Position numbers and translations under genes: made by a program
Part shown: one piece after another, positions 1 to 8,939 of the stretch
Numbering within the stretch: the stretch's first letter is position 1
Layout of the letters: each line of letters opens with the position of its first letter
NCBI GenBank assembly: GCA_003451595.1
Contig: DMDA01000114.1
Coordinates: 3,860 to 67,859 of the forward strand
DNA length: 64,000 bases
Source: Chloroflexota bacterium
Lineage (GTDB): Bacteria > Chloroflexota > Anaerolineae > Caldilineales > Caldilineaceae
Reading direction: 5' to 3'
The notes under the pieces: model-generated
Told to the model about the DNA's origin: nothing
The model's input: the letters and a program-made list of their open reading frames with translations, nothing else
Database searches by the model: none

Positions 1-371
1 CAGTTTCGATTGGCTATCTTGCGATGACAGTGGGCACCCTGGGATTGGCGCTGGCGCCGTCGCTTGGCTGGGTGCTTGGCGCAACGATGATGCGCGGTAT
101 CGGCACCGGCGCCATCTGGGTCTTCTCAGCCGTCCTGCTGCAAATCTTGATCCCGGATCGGCTACGCGGGCGCGTCTTTGCCTTCGAATTTGCTGCGTTC
201 ACGCTGGCGCAGTCCTTCAGCACTCTGTGGGCAGGCTACGCTTACGACAACCTGGGGTGGAGTCTCTCTCAGGTGCTGTTCAGCGCTGCGCTGGGCAGTG
301 TAGTGATGACGGCGGCGTGGATTGGCTTCTATCTGCGTGTGCGCCACCGTCCTCGCTTCGCCAGCGCGTGA
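1..371 (+). CDS. MFS transporter, C-terminal part (cut by window edge)
   Basis: Open from the left edge in the frame starting at base 3, so only the last ~122 residues are present. The fragment contains several hydrophobic helices. Between two of them is a short basic loop, IPDRLRGRVFAFE, which resembles the conserved cytoplasmic loop of major facilitator carriers of the macrolide/multidrug efflux type. The tail, RVRHRPRFASA, is basic and probably cytoplasmic. A proton-driven export role is inferred from the family; the substrate cannot be judged from this half. The stop lies seven bases before a perfect 60-bp palindrome that probably ends transcription from both sides. Confidence 0.75.
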   Translation, partial: VSIGYLAMTVGTLGLALAPSLGWVLGATMMRGIGTGAIWVFSAVLLQILIPDRLRGRVFAFEFAAFTLAQSFSTLWAGYAYDNLGWSLSQVLFSAALGSVVMTAAWIGFYLRVRHRPRFASA

Positions 372-377
372 TAACAA

Positions 378-437
378 GCAGGCCGCGTCTACCTCGCTGG
401 CGCGGCAGGCCGCGCCAGCGAGGTAGACGCGGCCTGC
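378..437. repeat. Perfect 60-bp palindrome (29-bp arms, 2-nt loop)
   Basis: The left arm 378-406 is the exact reverse complement of the right arm 409-437, separated by AG. It lies just after the MFS stop and contains the last 16 codons and stop of the convergent amidotransferase gene. As RNA it would form a very stable hairpin in either direction, so a bidirectional terminator or transcript-end stabiliser is likely. There is no clear T-tract on either side. Confidence 0.9.
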
Positions 438-1129
438 ACCAGCGCGCCGAAGAGCGCCTGCGACGCCTTTTCCTGTGGCAGCGCCTCTGGATGCCATTGC
501 ACGGCCAGCGCGAACGGATGCCCGGCAACTTCAAGCGCCTCGACAATACCGTCGGGGGCGTAAGCCACTGCACACAACGTCGGCGCCACTGTACGGCACG
601 CCTGATGATGCAGACTGTTGACCGCAATCGTTGTCTCGCCCAGCAGCGTCGCCAGCCGGCTGCCCGGTGTGATGGTGATCGTGTGCGCCAGATAGTCATG
701 CGGGTAGTTGGGATAATACGCGTGCTGCAATGCCCCGGCGTGTTCACTGATATCGCGATAGAGCGCACCACCACACGCCACGTTGAGCAACTGCAGCCCA
801 CGACAGATGCCAAAGAGTGGCTTGCCTTCCGCCAGCGCCCAACGCGCCAGTAGCAACTCCGTCTCGTCACGTCGGGCATCCACACCGCCGACGGCTGGAA
901 TTGGCGTCATACCGTAGCGGGCGGGGTCCACGTCGCCGCCGCCGGAGAGGATCAGCCCATCCACCGCTGCCAATTGGGCGTACAACGTTGCTTCATCCCA
1001 ATCAGGCGGTATCATCACCGGTTCGCCGCCGGCAGCAACAACGCCCGCCGCAATCTGACTTGCCAGCAAATCCAGCTCGGCACGGTCGGGTGAAGTCAAC
1101 GGATGTAGAGTGATGCCGATCCTGCTCAT
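389..1129 (-). CDS. Class I glutamine amidotransferase-like hydrolase (peptidase C26, PuuD-like)
   Basis: A 246-residue cytoplasmic protein of the gamma-glutamyl-GABA hydrolase type. The nucleophile elbow FGICRG places the catalytic Cys at 109. The motif VQWHPE gives His213 and Glu215 of the triad, and LSGGGDVDP near residue 62 is typical of the family. The family hydrolyses gamma-glutamyl amides, for example in the putrescine (Puu) pathway; no other puu gene is visible, so the substrate is open. A GGGAGAG ribosome site lies 8 bases before the ATG. The C-terminal residues, rich in Ala, Arg and Pro, are encoded by the 378-437 palindrome and are unlikely to be part of the fold. The gene diverges from the aldo/keto reductase. 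Confidence 0.9.
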   Translation of the reverse strand: MSRIGITLHPLTSPDRAELDLLASQIAAGVVAAGGEPVMIPPDWDEATLYAQLAAVDGLILSGGGDVDPARYGMTPIPAVGGVDARRDETELLLARWALAEGKPLFGICRGLQLLNVACGGALYRDISEHAGALQHAYYPNYPHDYLAHTITITPGSRLATLLGETTIAVNSLHHQACRTVAPTLCAVAYAPDGIVEALEVAGHPFALAVQWHPEALPQEKASQALFGALVQAASTSLARPAAPAR

Positions 1130-1257
1130 GTGTTTGTGCTCTCCCGCAGCTACATTTCCACCTTTTGGCGTCGAATTGTACCATAGAGAGGTTGCAATGT
1201 TGGAGGCAATGCCACGATCTCTGAGCAGGAATAATGGAACAAAGGGGAGCGATCAGA

Positions 1258-2202
1258 ATGCAATACCGTTCGTTGGGACGTTCGGGGCTACAGGTTTCTG
1301 TCATTGGGTTAGGCACCAATCAATTTGGCGGCAAGGTCGATCAAGCAGGCGTCAACGCGATCATTGCAGGCGCGCTCGATCTGGGCATCAACTTTATCGA
1401 CACCGCCGATGTCTATCAGCAGGGACGCTCCGAGAGCACATTGGGCGTGGCGCTCAAGGGCAAGTGGGACAAAGTCGTGCTGGCGACCAAAGCCTTCCAC
1501 CCCATGGGCGACGGCCCCAACGACAAGGGTGTTTCGCGCTACCACCTCATCAACGCCGTCGAAGCCAGTCTGCGTCGTCTGCAAAGCGACCACATCGATC
1601 TCTACCAAATGCATCGCTGGGATGCCGCCACCCCAATAGAGGAGACGTTGCGCACACTAGACGATCTCGTGCGCAGCGGCAAAGTGCGCTACATCGGGGC
1701 TTCCAACTACATGGCATGGCAACTGGCGCGCGCCAATCTGCTGGCAGAATTCAATCACTGGACGCCCTTTGTCAGCATTCAGAACCATTACCACATGTTC
1801 GAGCGCGCGCTAGAGCGCGAGATGATCCCCTTCTGTAATGCGCACAACATCGGCATCCTGCCCTACTTTCCGCTGGCGGGCGGTTTCCTCACCGGCAAGT
1901 ACAGGCGCGGCGAAGCAGCGCCTGCGGGTTCGCGTGGTGAGTCAAGTCCCTACGTGCAGGGCTACATGACCGACGCCAATTTCGACAAACTCGAAGCGCT
2001 GGAAGCATGGGCGCAGGCGCGCGGGCGCACCTTGACCGAACTGGCCCACGCCTGGCTGCTGGCGCAACCACAGGTGAGTTCAGTCATCTCCGGCGCGACA
2101 ACACTCGCCCATGTGGAGAGTAACGCTAAAGGCGCCGACTGGCCGTTGACTGCCGCCGATCTCGACGAGGTCAACGCGTTGTTGGGCGCCGTCCCTGCAT
2201 AA
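1258..2202 (+). CDS. Aldo/keto reductase
   Basis: A 314-residue NADPH-dependent oxidoreductase with a TIM-barrel fold. The catalytic tetrad is visible as Asp48, Tyr53, Lys78 and His119 (FIDTADVY, ATKAF, YQMHRW). RYIGASNY is the usual conserved strand after the active-site half. The start at 1258 is preferred because AAAGGGGAG lies 8 bases upstream and the protein then begins MQYRSLGRSG, as expected. An in-frame ATG at 1234 would add eight residues. It resembles the YajO/Tas branch, which reduces sugars, aldehydes or ketones. The aldolase gene follows after 31 bases, so the two are probably co-transcribed and may act on a related carbohydrate. Confidence 0.93.
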   Translation: MQYRSLGRSGLQVSVIGLGTNQFGGKVDQAGVNAIIAGALDLGINFIDTADVYQQGRSESTLGVALKGKWDKVVLATKAFHPMGDGPNDKGVSRYHLINAVEASLRRLQSDHIDLYQMHRWDAATPIEETLRTLDDLVRSGKVRYIGASNYMAWQLARANLLAEFNHWTPFVSIQNHYHMFERALEREMIPFCNAHNIGILPYFPLAGGFLTGKYRRGEAAPAGSRGESSPYVQGYMTDANFDKLEALEAWAQARGRTLTELAHAWLLAQPQVSSVISGATTLAHVESNAKGADWPLTAADLDEVNALLGAVPA

Positions 2203-2233
2203 CGCCATCTACCATCACCGAAAGAGCTAAACC

Positions 2234-3061
2234 ATGTTGGTGCAAAATCCGCGCGAATTTTACCAGGAAGTCTATCGACAGCCCTTTGCCATGCCCGCAT
2301 TCAATGTCTGCAATCTGGAAATGGCGAAGGCCGTAATCGAAGCGGCTGTCATCGAACGGGCGCCGGTCATTGTCCAGACCTATCCCGGCGACCTGGCGCA
2401 CGCTGCCTTTGGTGCGGATGTTGGCCCTCTGCCGCTCTTGATCCGAGCCATGGCGCAGGAGGCGCCCGTGCCGGTGATCCTGCACCTGGATCATGGGCCG
2501 GGTCTCGAATACAACCTGCGCTGTCTGCGCGCCGGTTACAACTCCGTGATGTATGACGGACATGATCTACCGCTAGAGGAAGCATTGGCGGAGACGGCGG
2601 CCATTGCCCGCGCCGCGCACGCCCTCAACGCGGCAGTCGAGGGCGAGTTGGGCACCTTCGGCGGCGGACAGGGCAGCCACGAATACACCAATCCCGATGA
2701 GGCGCCGCTCATGTTCGAGCGCGGTCACGTGGACATGCTAGCGGTCTCGGTTGGCTCAGAGCACGGTCAGGCCAGCCGGCTCAACCTCGACCTGCTCGCC
2801 GCTATCAACGCCAAGGTGCACGCGCCGTTGGTGCTGCATGGCGGCAGCGGCATCCATACAGACGATGTGCGCGCAGCGGTGAGGATGGGCGTCGTCAAGA
2901 TCAACATCGGCGCAGCGTTATCGCGGGCATGGTGTCAGGGGTCGCGTGAAGGTCTGGAGGCTGGCGAGGATCACTACGGCGTGCTCCGTCGCGCCATGCA
3001 GCGTGTGCATGAGGTCGCCCGTCACCGGTTGCAGCTCATGGGCGCTAGCGGTCGCGCCTGA
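2234..3061 (+). CDS. Class II (zinc) fructose/tagatose-bisphosphate aldolase family protein
   Basis: A 275-residue TIM-barrel aldolase of the FbaA/GatY/KbaY family, which cleaves ketose bisphosphates to dihydroxyacetone phosphate and an aldehyde. HLDHG carries the catalytic Asp86 and zinc ligand His87. His177 (SEHG) and His202 (LHGGSG) complete the metal site. VEGELG near residue 138 and KINIG near 223 are the conserved acidic and phosphate-binding motifs. SEHG replaces the more usual TSHG or NVHG, and the enzyme is short, closer to GatY/KbaY than to glycolytic FbaA, so the true substrate may be tagatose-bisphosphate or another ketose phosphate. It follows the aldo/keto reductase closely. Confidence 0.88.
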   Translation: MLVQNPREFYQEVYRQPFAMPAFNVCNLEMAKAVIEAAVIERAPVIVQTYPGDLAHAAFGADVGPLPLLIRAMAQEAPVPVILHLDHGPGLEYNLRCLRAGYNSVMYDGHDLPLEEALAETAAIARAAHALNAAVEGELGTFGGGQGSHEYTNPDEAPLMFERGHVDMLAVSVGSEHGQASRLNLDLLAAINAKVHAPLVLHGGSGIHTDDVRAAVRMGVVKINIGAALSRAWCQGSREGLEAGEDHYGVLRRAMQRVHEVARHRLQLMGASGRA

Positions 3062-3088
3062 ATTGCCTGTGTTCAGGCCAACGCCACC

Positions 3089-3136
3089 ACTGTCAAGATG
3101 ACTGTCAAGATGACTATCAAGGCGACCGTCAAGGTG
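3089..3136. repeat. Four imperfect 12-bp tandem repeats
   Basis: Units ACTGTCAAGATG, ACTGTCAAGATG, ACTATCAAGGCG and ACCGTCAAGGTG follow each other without gaps between the aldolase and the convergent deacetylase gene. No open frame or promoter was recognised here. Confidence 0.85.
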
Positions 3137-3188
3137 ACTGGGCGGATCGAGTAGCCGCTGCGTTGTCGACCAGGGTGGAGTGCGCCCG

Positions 3189-4196
3189 TTACCAGTCCAG
3201 CGTCAGCAGGCGAATGAGCTGATCGGGGGTCGTATCGCCACGTACGCGGATGCGCGGCAATTCGAACGGTTGGGCGCTGTTCAACATGGCGCCTTGTACT
3301 GTCGTGGCGCCGGCCCAGTAGTTTGCGCTTTGAAAGATGTCGATTGTGCGCTGATCGTATTCGCCAGCCGGGTAGGAAACGAAGCGAGGACGGACGCCCA
3401 GCTCGTACTCGATCGTTTCCAGGCTGCCCAATGCCTGCCACACCAGATAATCGTCATCCCGTCCAGCCAAGCTAAAATGGTTGCGCCCATGCGACTCGAT
3501 GGAAATCCCCGCCTGGAGCATCTCGCGCGCCATGTCCCAGGTCAGATACTCTGGGCGCTGCTCGTCGATGAAGTCGGTCACAACAAAAATGGTGGCAGGC
3601 ATGCTGCGCGCACGCAGCAATGGGAACGCGTTTTCGTAATTGTCGCGATAACCATCGTCGAAGGTGATCACCACCGGCTTGTCAGGAAGCGGCGTCCCGC
3701 GCTGCAACGCATCGATCACGCTGTAAAGGCTCACGGCGGTGTAGCCCTCAGCCAACAGACGGTCGAGGTGGGCGGCAAATAGCTCTGGCGCCACCGAAAG
3801 GTCGCGCCGATAGATGTCAGCGTCAGCGGGCGGCGTGCTCAGGTAATGATACATGAGGATGGGCACGCGCAAGGTGCGCACCAAGCCATCGGGCGTCGGC
3901 GCGTAGGTGGGCCATGGCGTCGCAGTCGGCGTCGGCGTAGGTGTTGGCAAGCGCGCCGCAAGCGAAATCGGCGTCGCCGTGGCGGTGGGAGGGAGTGTTG
4001 CCGTTGCTGTGGCGGTCATGGTCGGTGTGGGCGTTGCCTGCACCAGTGGCGCCGTCGGCGTCAACTCAGCGGCAACCACACTGGCGCCCCGCGTACAACC
4101 ACCCAGCCACACCAGGCTGATCAGCAGCCAGGCCAGAATGCCATACGCTCGGATGTCGCCCTGCTGCCGCACCGGCAGTTTGACTTCGCTTGTCAT
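3189..4196 (-). CDS. Polysaccharide deacetylase (NodB-type) lipoprotein
   Basis: A 335-residue secreted protein. The N-terminus has a hydrophobic segment ending in a lipobox LGGC (Cys34), so it should be lipid-anchored outside the membrane. A Thr/Pro/Ala-rich linker (about residues 45-100, with PTPTPT runs) is followed by a carbohydrate-esterase 4 domain. ITFDDGY (Asp180, Asp181) and SHGRNH (His236, His240) provide the catalytic base and metal ligands. Such enzymes remove N-acetyl groups from peptidoglycan or other polysaccharides; the substrate is not evident. The ATG at 4196 is chosen. An in-frame TTG at 4232 would add twelve residues of poor signal-peptide character. Neither start has a strong Shine-Dalgarno. 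Confidence 0.88.
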   Translation of the reverse strand: MTSEVKLPVRQQGDIRAYGILAWLLISLVWLGGCTRGASVVAAELTPTAPLVQATPTPTMTATATATLPPTATATPISLAARLPTPTPTPTATPWPTYAPTPDGLVRTLRVPILMYHYLSTPPADADIYRRDLSVAPELFAAHLDRLLAEGYTAVSLYSVIDALQRGTPLPDKPVVITFDDGYRDNYENAFPLLRARSMPATIFVVTDFIDEQRPEYLTWDMAREMLQAGISIESHGRNHFSLAGRDDDYLVWQALGSLETIEYELGVRPRFVSYPAGEYDQRTIDIFQSANYWAGATTVQGAMLNSAQPFELPRIRVRGDTTPDQLIRLLTLDW

Positions 4197-4262
4197 ACGC
4201 GCATGATAGCATGGTTGTGGCCGCGCCGCCAATCCTGTCCGGGTTTTCCAGCAGGGGAAAGC

Positions 4263-4306
4263 GTTCGCAACTCGTGATGCATACTCACGATTTATTTATC
4301 GCGAAC
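4263..4306. promoter_or_regulatory. Nested inverted repeats upstream of the RpiR-type gene
   Basis: GTTCGC (4263-4268) pairs with GCGAAC (4301-4306). Inside lies TCGTGA-N7-TCACGA (4272-4290). The pair sits about 70 bases upstream of the promoter at 4375 and in the 5' region of the divergent deacetylase gene. A regulator-binding site is possible but unproven. Confidence 0.35.
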
Positions 4307-4374
4307 TTTGCCCCCAAAATGCAACGTTTGTCGTCAATCTATGTTTCATTTACATGGCTTTTTTGATTTAGTGA

Positions 4375-4403
4375 TTGACAAAAACATTTGTCCGGTCTAT
4401 ACT
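4375..4403 (+). promoter_or_regulatory. Sigma70-like promoter of the RpiR-type regulator
   Basis: A perfect -35 TTGACA (4375-4380) and a -10 TATACT (4398-4403) are separated by exactly 17 bases in an AT-rich stretch. Transcription would start near 4410, leaving about a 110-base leader before the ATG at 4522. Apart from this promoter and the inverted repeats at 4263-4306, nothing was seen in the 4197-4521 gap. Confidence 0.8.
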
Positions 4404-4521
4404 TTGCAGTTGGAAGTTTCGGCATTTTGCACTCGGCTACTCCTGCAATCTACCAAGGAAACGCGCATGATCCAATAGACAACAGACTTTGCTCATCACT
4501 CATACATTCTAGGGGGGCCAG

Positions 4522-5400
4522 ATGTATAGGGAAAAGATCCGTGAGTACTACGACCACTTAAGCCGTAGTTACCGAAAAGTCGCGGATTATATCATGAGCA
4601 ACTACTACGACGTTGCGTTTATGACAGCCGCACAGCTCGCCTACGCTGTCGGCGTTGACACGACGACTGTGGTACGTTTCTCGCAGCGACTCGGTTACAA
4701 CGGTTATCCAGATTTGCTCCAAGATGTTCGCGAGCAAGTCAAATCGGAGATTTATGCGGCTTACGAACCCAAGCCGCTGGCGCCGGATAATCCGGCTGGC
4801 ATCTTCAAGGACCGGATTGAGCAGGAACGCCAAAACCTGCAACAGATGCTCGTCCAAAATCCACCCGATCATCTCAACGCTGTCGCCCGGCTCCTTGAGA
4901 GCGTCGAGCGGATTGTTGTTGTGGGCGAGGGATACGCGGAAACCGCAGCCGAAATGATTGCCCAACAGTTTCGTCATCGCGGAGTCCGGGCCGACTATCT
5001 ACCCAATGATGCTGTCAAAAAAGCGGCAACCTTAATGACTCTGGACAGCCACGTCCTGGTCATTGGCGTCAGCGCAACGGCCTATGGACGCGACGTCGCG
5101 CGCGCCATGGAGTTTGCGCGGGCGCGCGGCGCCAAAACGCTCGGTATCATCGGTTCGCTGGCCAGCCCGGTGAACCGCATGTCTGACCTGGTTATCTACG
5201 CCCCGACCGAAGCAATCGGCCCACTACCCAGCATCGTGGCGTTGGTAGCAGCGCTCAGCGTACTTGTCACGATTGCCGCCAAAGAAAGTGAGGAATCGGT
5301 CGATCGGCATCTGGATGCCTTTGAAGCCGCCTACCAGTTTCTCACTCAGGAGGATGTCATCACGGCGTTGGAAGCAGCGCAGGTGCCTGAAGAGGCATGA
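4522..5400 (+). CDS. MurR/RpiR family transcriptional regulator
   Basis: A 292-residue cytoplasmic regulator. Residues 1-77 form the RpiR-type helix-turn-helix (SYRKVADYIM, MTAAQLAYAVGVDTTTVVRF). Residues about 115-250 form a SIS sugar-phosphate-binding domain, recognisable by VVVGEGYAETAAEM and VLVIGVSATA. Such proteins repress or activate carbohydrate genes in response to phosphosugars. A GGGGGG-type ribosome site precedes the ATG. The gene is monocistronic: its stop codon abuts the stop of the convergent membrane-protein gene without a spacer. The neighbouring deacetylase, or the aldolase and reductase pair, are possible targets, but no shared operator was identified. Confidence 0.92.
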   Translation: MYREKIREYYDHLSRSYRKVADYIMSNYYDVAFMTAAQLAYAVGVDTTTVVRFSQRLGYNGYPDLLQDVREQVKSEIYAAYEPKPLAPDNPAGIFKDRIEQERQNLQQMLVQNPPDHLNAVARLLESVERIVVVGEGYAETAAEMIAQQFRHRGVRADYLPNDAVKKAATLMTLDSHVLVIGVSATAYGRDVARAMEFARARGAKTLGIIGSLASPVNRMSDLVIYAPTEAIGPLPSIVALVAALSVLVTIAAKESEESVDRHLDAFEAAYQFLTQEDVITALEAAQVPEEA

Positions 5401-6894
5401 TCAACTTACCGTGTGGGCATCAACGTCAGCAGGCGAGGGCAATCCCTCGCCTGTGTATTTTGGGGACCAATCCTCGTCACCGGCCAGCGCGCCGAGCGCC
5501 AGAAACGCCAGGATGTAGCCCAGATAGTTTTCGTTGAGAAAGCGGCTGGCGTAGAAAAAGACCAGCAAAAAGAGGGCGTAATGCCAGGCAGCCGTTGTCA
5601 AGCGGTTCTGCTGCATCTGGCGTATGACAAACCAGATTAACATCGGCCCCGCCGTGAGTAGCTGGACAACCCAGAACGGCCACTGAGCAAATCGGTCGGT
5701 GACCAACCCCAACCCCAGCACGAAATTGCTGGCGCCCCAGCCCCAAATTTGATAGCCGGTCGGGCCTTGGCCACTGCTCCAGCGCCAGACATCATCATAG
5801 AGCGCGTACCCGTCCCAAAGCATGTAGGGCAGCAACAACAGCACAAAGACGCCGATGGCAGGCAAGGCGCGCTTGAGTATTTCAGGCGCGACCTGCCAGA
5901 GACCGCGCCAGCCGGCGTGCGCCAGGCGCGCATCGCCCTGCACCAGCAACAGACCGTAGAAGGGTGCAAAAAACCATGCTGTCGGCTTGGCGGCGCAGGC
6001 CAGGCCAAAACAGAGCGTCGATATCACCGACCACCACCGCCCGTTTTGCCCGCTGCAGGTGCGCTGGCGACTCACCTGCCACGCCGCCAGGGCGAAGATG
6101 ATCCACGCCAGCACGAACACATCGTTCTGCCCAAAGATCACGTCGAGCGCCATGATGGGGTTGAGCGCCAACGTTGCCGCCAGCGCCAGCCTTGCGGTGG
6201 CGCCGGTCGCCAGCCGCGCCGCAAATACGATCGCCAATACATAGAGCAACAGATAGACTACGCGCTGGTCATAGAAGCCGATGACCTGCCCCACCATGAA
6301 AAAGGGGGCGCTGAAGACAAATGTCCACGGCAAGTAGGGGTAGTGATAGAGCGCAGTGCGATATTGGCTGAAGCCCCACTCCGCCATTGGCGTTGCGACG
6401 TAGTCCTCGACATAGGGATTCTTGCCTTCCAGCAAGAAGCGAATCGTCGCCTCGGTTTGGATCACGCCGCCGTCATGGGTGTAGCTGGCAGGCCCATTAG
6501 CCGCACGCAGCAGAATCAGCTTGCCGGTCGGCGCTACGACCGCCATCATGACGATGAACGCCAGCATAGCGGCCTTCCAGCGCGTGCGGTGCGGCTCTCG
6601 CAACGCCAGATCGAGCAAAGCATACGCGATCAGCCCACCCAACGCCAGCGCGTTCAGGAGCAACCCAATCGGTTCGCCAGGGCGCGGCCCCACATCGCCC
6701 ATCGCTGCGTAACCTGCTGGCGGCAGCAACGCGCCGAGCACGGGATGACGCAGCACGTCTTGCAGGCGGTTGGGGAGCGCCGCCTGCTCAGCCAGACCGA
6801 CGACCTGTAACACGGCAAAGAGCAGCACCGCCAGCAGAAAAACATCCCACCCCGGGCGGCGCAGCGTGGAGGCAGCTGAGGTCTGCCCGGTCAC
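5401..6894 (-). CDS. Polytopic membrane protein, GT-C glycosyltransferase-like
   Basis: A 497-residue protein with about eleven hydrophobic helices. The pattern resembles GT87-type dolichol or polyprenyl-phosphate-sugar-dependent mannosyltransferases: a first extracytoplasmic loop rich in Tyr and acidic residues (KNPYVEDYVATPM), LNPIMALDVIFGQNDV in the middle, and short helices after it. A role in building a cell-surface glycan is inferred from the fold only. The GTG start at 6894 is preferred because it overlaps the TGA of the upstream propeller gene as GTGA, with a G-rich ribosome site in front, implying translational coupling. An ATG at 6945 would add 17 residues inside the upstream gene. 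Confidence 0.72.
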   Translation of the reverse strand: MTGQTSAASTLRRPGWDVFLLAVLLFAVLQVVGLAEQAALPNRLQDVLRHPVLGALLPPAGYAAMGDVGPRPGEPIGLLLNALALGGLIAYALLDLALREPHRTRWKAAMLAFIVMMAVVAPTGKLILLRAANGPASYTHDGGVIQTEATIRFLLEGKNPYVEDYVATPMAEWGFSQYRTALYHYPYLPWTFVFSAPFFMVGQVIGFYDQRVVYLLLYVLAIVFAARLATGATARLALAATLALNPIMALDVIFGQNDVFVLAWIIFALAAWQVSRQRTCSGQNGRWWSVISTLCFGLACAAKPTAWFFAPFYGLLLVQGDARLAHAGWRGLWQVAPEILKRALPAIGVFVLLLLPYMLWDGYALYDDVWRWSSGQGPTGYQIWGWGASNFVLGLGLVTDRFAQWPFWVVQLLTAGPMLIWFVIRQMQQNRLTTAAWHYALFLLVFFYASRFLNENYLGYILAFLALGALAGDEDWSPKYTGEGLPSPADVDAHTVS

Positions 6895-8939
6895 GGCGCC
6901 CCCCGATAACCGAGAATCGCATTCGCCGATGGCGCAAAGAGCCACTCCAGGCTAAGGGCGGGTGCGGCGTTGAGGACACCAGGCAGGGAGCTGACGGCCA
7001 CTACGTTACCGGTGGCTGCATCGTACACAATTACGGCGCCGCTCTGAGTTACCACCAGCACACGGTCGCCGGTCGCAAATGGGCCGCCACTCAAGACACC
7101 GCCAGTCTGCGCCGTCCAGACCGGCTGGCCACTCTGACGCGAGACCGCGCGCAGCAAACCACTGCCAGCAATGAAGAGATTGGCATCGTTGATTGCCAAT
7201 GCACTGACCTGCGCGCCGACGGTATGGCGCCACACTTCGGCGCCGGTATTGGCATCCAGGGCATAGACATTGGTGGACGCATCCGCTACGTATAATTCAG
7301 CCGTGCGCAGCACGCCTGGATAGGCGTAGACCGGCGGCGTCGTCGCATCGTTGACAACCGTGCTCTGCCAGATGACTTCGATGCCTTGCCAGAAGTTGGC
7401 GTCCACCGCCCACAGACGCCCCCCAGCCACGTAGACGGTTTCTTGACCAATCGCAGGCTGCAAGATTCTGGCCTGCGGCTCCTCGAAGAAGCGCTGGTCG
7501 GCGTAATTGTCACGCTTCATCGCCATCAGGCGCGCACCATCACCCTCACCAACGCCAATGAAGACCACGTCGTTGAAAAACGTGGCTGAACTCGTGGCAT
7601 TGGCCGGCAGTTGGATGTCAGCTACGGGATTAGCGCTGTTGCCGGCGTCTTGCACCACGCGCAGCCGGTTGCCGCCAAAGGGCGCGTAGATCAGGCCATT
7701 GTTGATGGTCGGCATCAAGTCCCCGCTGCCGCCAAGCTCGTAGCGCCAGCGTTGCGAGCTGCTGTCGCGATTCATGCTGTACAATTGATTGTCCTGGCTG
7801 ATCGCCAGCACGTTCGCACCCGATACGGACACCGGTGAGCGGAACGGCTGGCTGGCCAATGCACCACCGCCCCAGCCATTTTGTAATTGCGATTGAGGCA
7901 ACATAGGCACGCGTCCCGTGTTGGCGCGATCATAGCGGGGCAAGGGAAAGTCGCCGGGTGGAATCGCCGATGCCTGCGGGCGCGGCGTCAACACGGGATC
8001 GATCTGCACGATCGGCAGCCATTTAGGGTTGTTAGGATCCCACTGTGGGCTGCCGATATTGGCATCGCTAGGAAAGCCAACCGGCGTCGGGTTGCCGGTG
8101 ATGGTCACATACGCCGGTCGCACCCAAAAAACTTGATTGTCATTCAGGCAACAGGCGAACAGCCAATCGCCGTTCGGCGTGCGTCCCCGCAGCCGAATCT
8201 GAGCGGAAGGCGGCAGGGCATTGGTGGTTGGTGTAAAAAAAGTGCTGGGGCCGACATAGACTGTCGTGTTGGCGTTGCCGCGTGCGACTGCCGATAGCTC
8301 GGCCACCTGGATGAACATCATCGTAGGCGTAGGTGTAAACAGGGGTGTGAAGGGCGTCGGTGTGTCGGTGGGCGGGACAACGACAATCGGGGTGTTCGTC
8401 GGCGGCTCTGGCAGCGGCGCCAGCAGCGTCGGCGTTGCCGTCGGCGGCTCTGGATTGGGCTGATTGATGTTGGGAAGGAAGACCGCCGTCGCAGTCTGCG
8501 CAGCGTCGGGCAGCAATGGTGAGTCGGGCGCCAGTGGTGAGTCGGGTTGACCCGGCGCGGGCGTGGACGGCCCCGCCGCCGACACCAGCGGGAGTTGCAC
8601 CACCTGTTGCGTCGCGCCTGGCGGCAGTGGGGATGCGTCTGCCCCGGCGATTGGGGTCATCTGCCCCGTGAGCTGCGCCAGAGAGGTGGCGGCAAAGGCG
8701 ATCTGCGTCAACATATCCTCGGCCACGTTGGTTGCGCGCACATCGGGCGTCGGGGTGCGCGTCGCAGCCAGCGGTGTGGCGGTCGGCGTCGGCGTTGGCG
8801 CCAACAGCAACCCACTTTGTGTCGCAAACCACAGCCAACTCAACCCGATCAACACGAAGAAGGCAACCAAGATGCTGATCGTGAGCACCTGTGAAGCGCG
8901 TTGGCGGTTTGGCGGATAAGGTGAGTTGTTGTAGGACAT
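6891..8939 (-). CDS. Membrane-anchored PQQ-like beta-propeller protein with SH3-like domain
   Basis: A 682-residue protein. Residues 17-39 form one membrane helix, so the rest is probably exposed outside. A Thr/Pro-rich linker (about 48-210, with PTPTPTATP runs) leads to a bacterial SH3-like module (about 215-285: VYVGPSTFF, IRLRGRTPNGDWLFACC). This is followed by PQQ/WD40-like propeller blades to the end (GLIYAPFGG, VYALDANTGAEVWRH, AVSRQSGQPVWTA, VIVYDAATGNV). BamB-like PQQ blades usually act as a protein-binding scaffold. It ends in a GTGA overlap with the GT-C-like gene, so the two may work together at the cell surface. Function is otherwise unknown. No strong ribosome site was seen. Confidence 0.82.
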   Translation of the reverse strand: MSYNNSPYPPNRQRASQVLTISILVAFFVLIGLSWLWFATQSGLLLAPTPTPTATPLAATRTPTPDVRATNVAEDMLTQIAFAATSLAQLTGQMTPIAGADASPLPPGATQQVVQLPLVSAAGPSTPAPGQPDSPLAPDSPLLPDAAQTATAVFLPNINQPNPEPPTATPTLLAPLPEPPTNTPIVVVPPTDTPTPFTPLFTPTPTMMFIQVAELSAVARGNANTTVYVGPSTFFTPTTNALPPSAQIRLRGRTPNGDWLFACCLNDNQVFWVRPAYVTITGNPTPVGFPSDANIGSPQWDPNNPKWLPIVQIDPVLTPRPQASAIPPGDFPLPRYDRANTGRVPMLPQSQLQNGWGGGALASQPFRSPVSVSGANVLAISQDNQLYSMNRDSSSQRWRYELGGSGDLMPTINNGLIYAPFGGNRLRVVQDAGNSANPVADIQLPANATSSATFFNDVVFIGVGEGDGARLMAMKRDNYADQRFFEEPQARILQPAIGQETVYVAGGRLWAVDANFWQGIEVIWQSTVVNDATTPPVYAYPGVLRTAELYVADASTNVYALDANTGAEVWRHTVGAQVSALAINDANLFIAGSGLLRAVSRQSGQPVWTAQTGGVLSGGPFATGDRVLVVTQSGAVIVYDAATGNVVAVSSLPGVLNAAPALSLEWLFAPSANAILGYRGAP

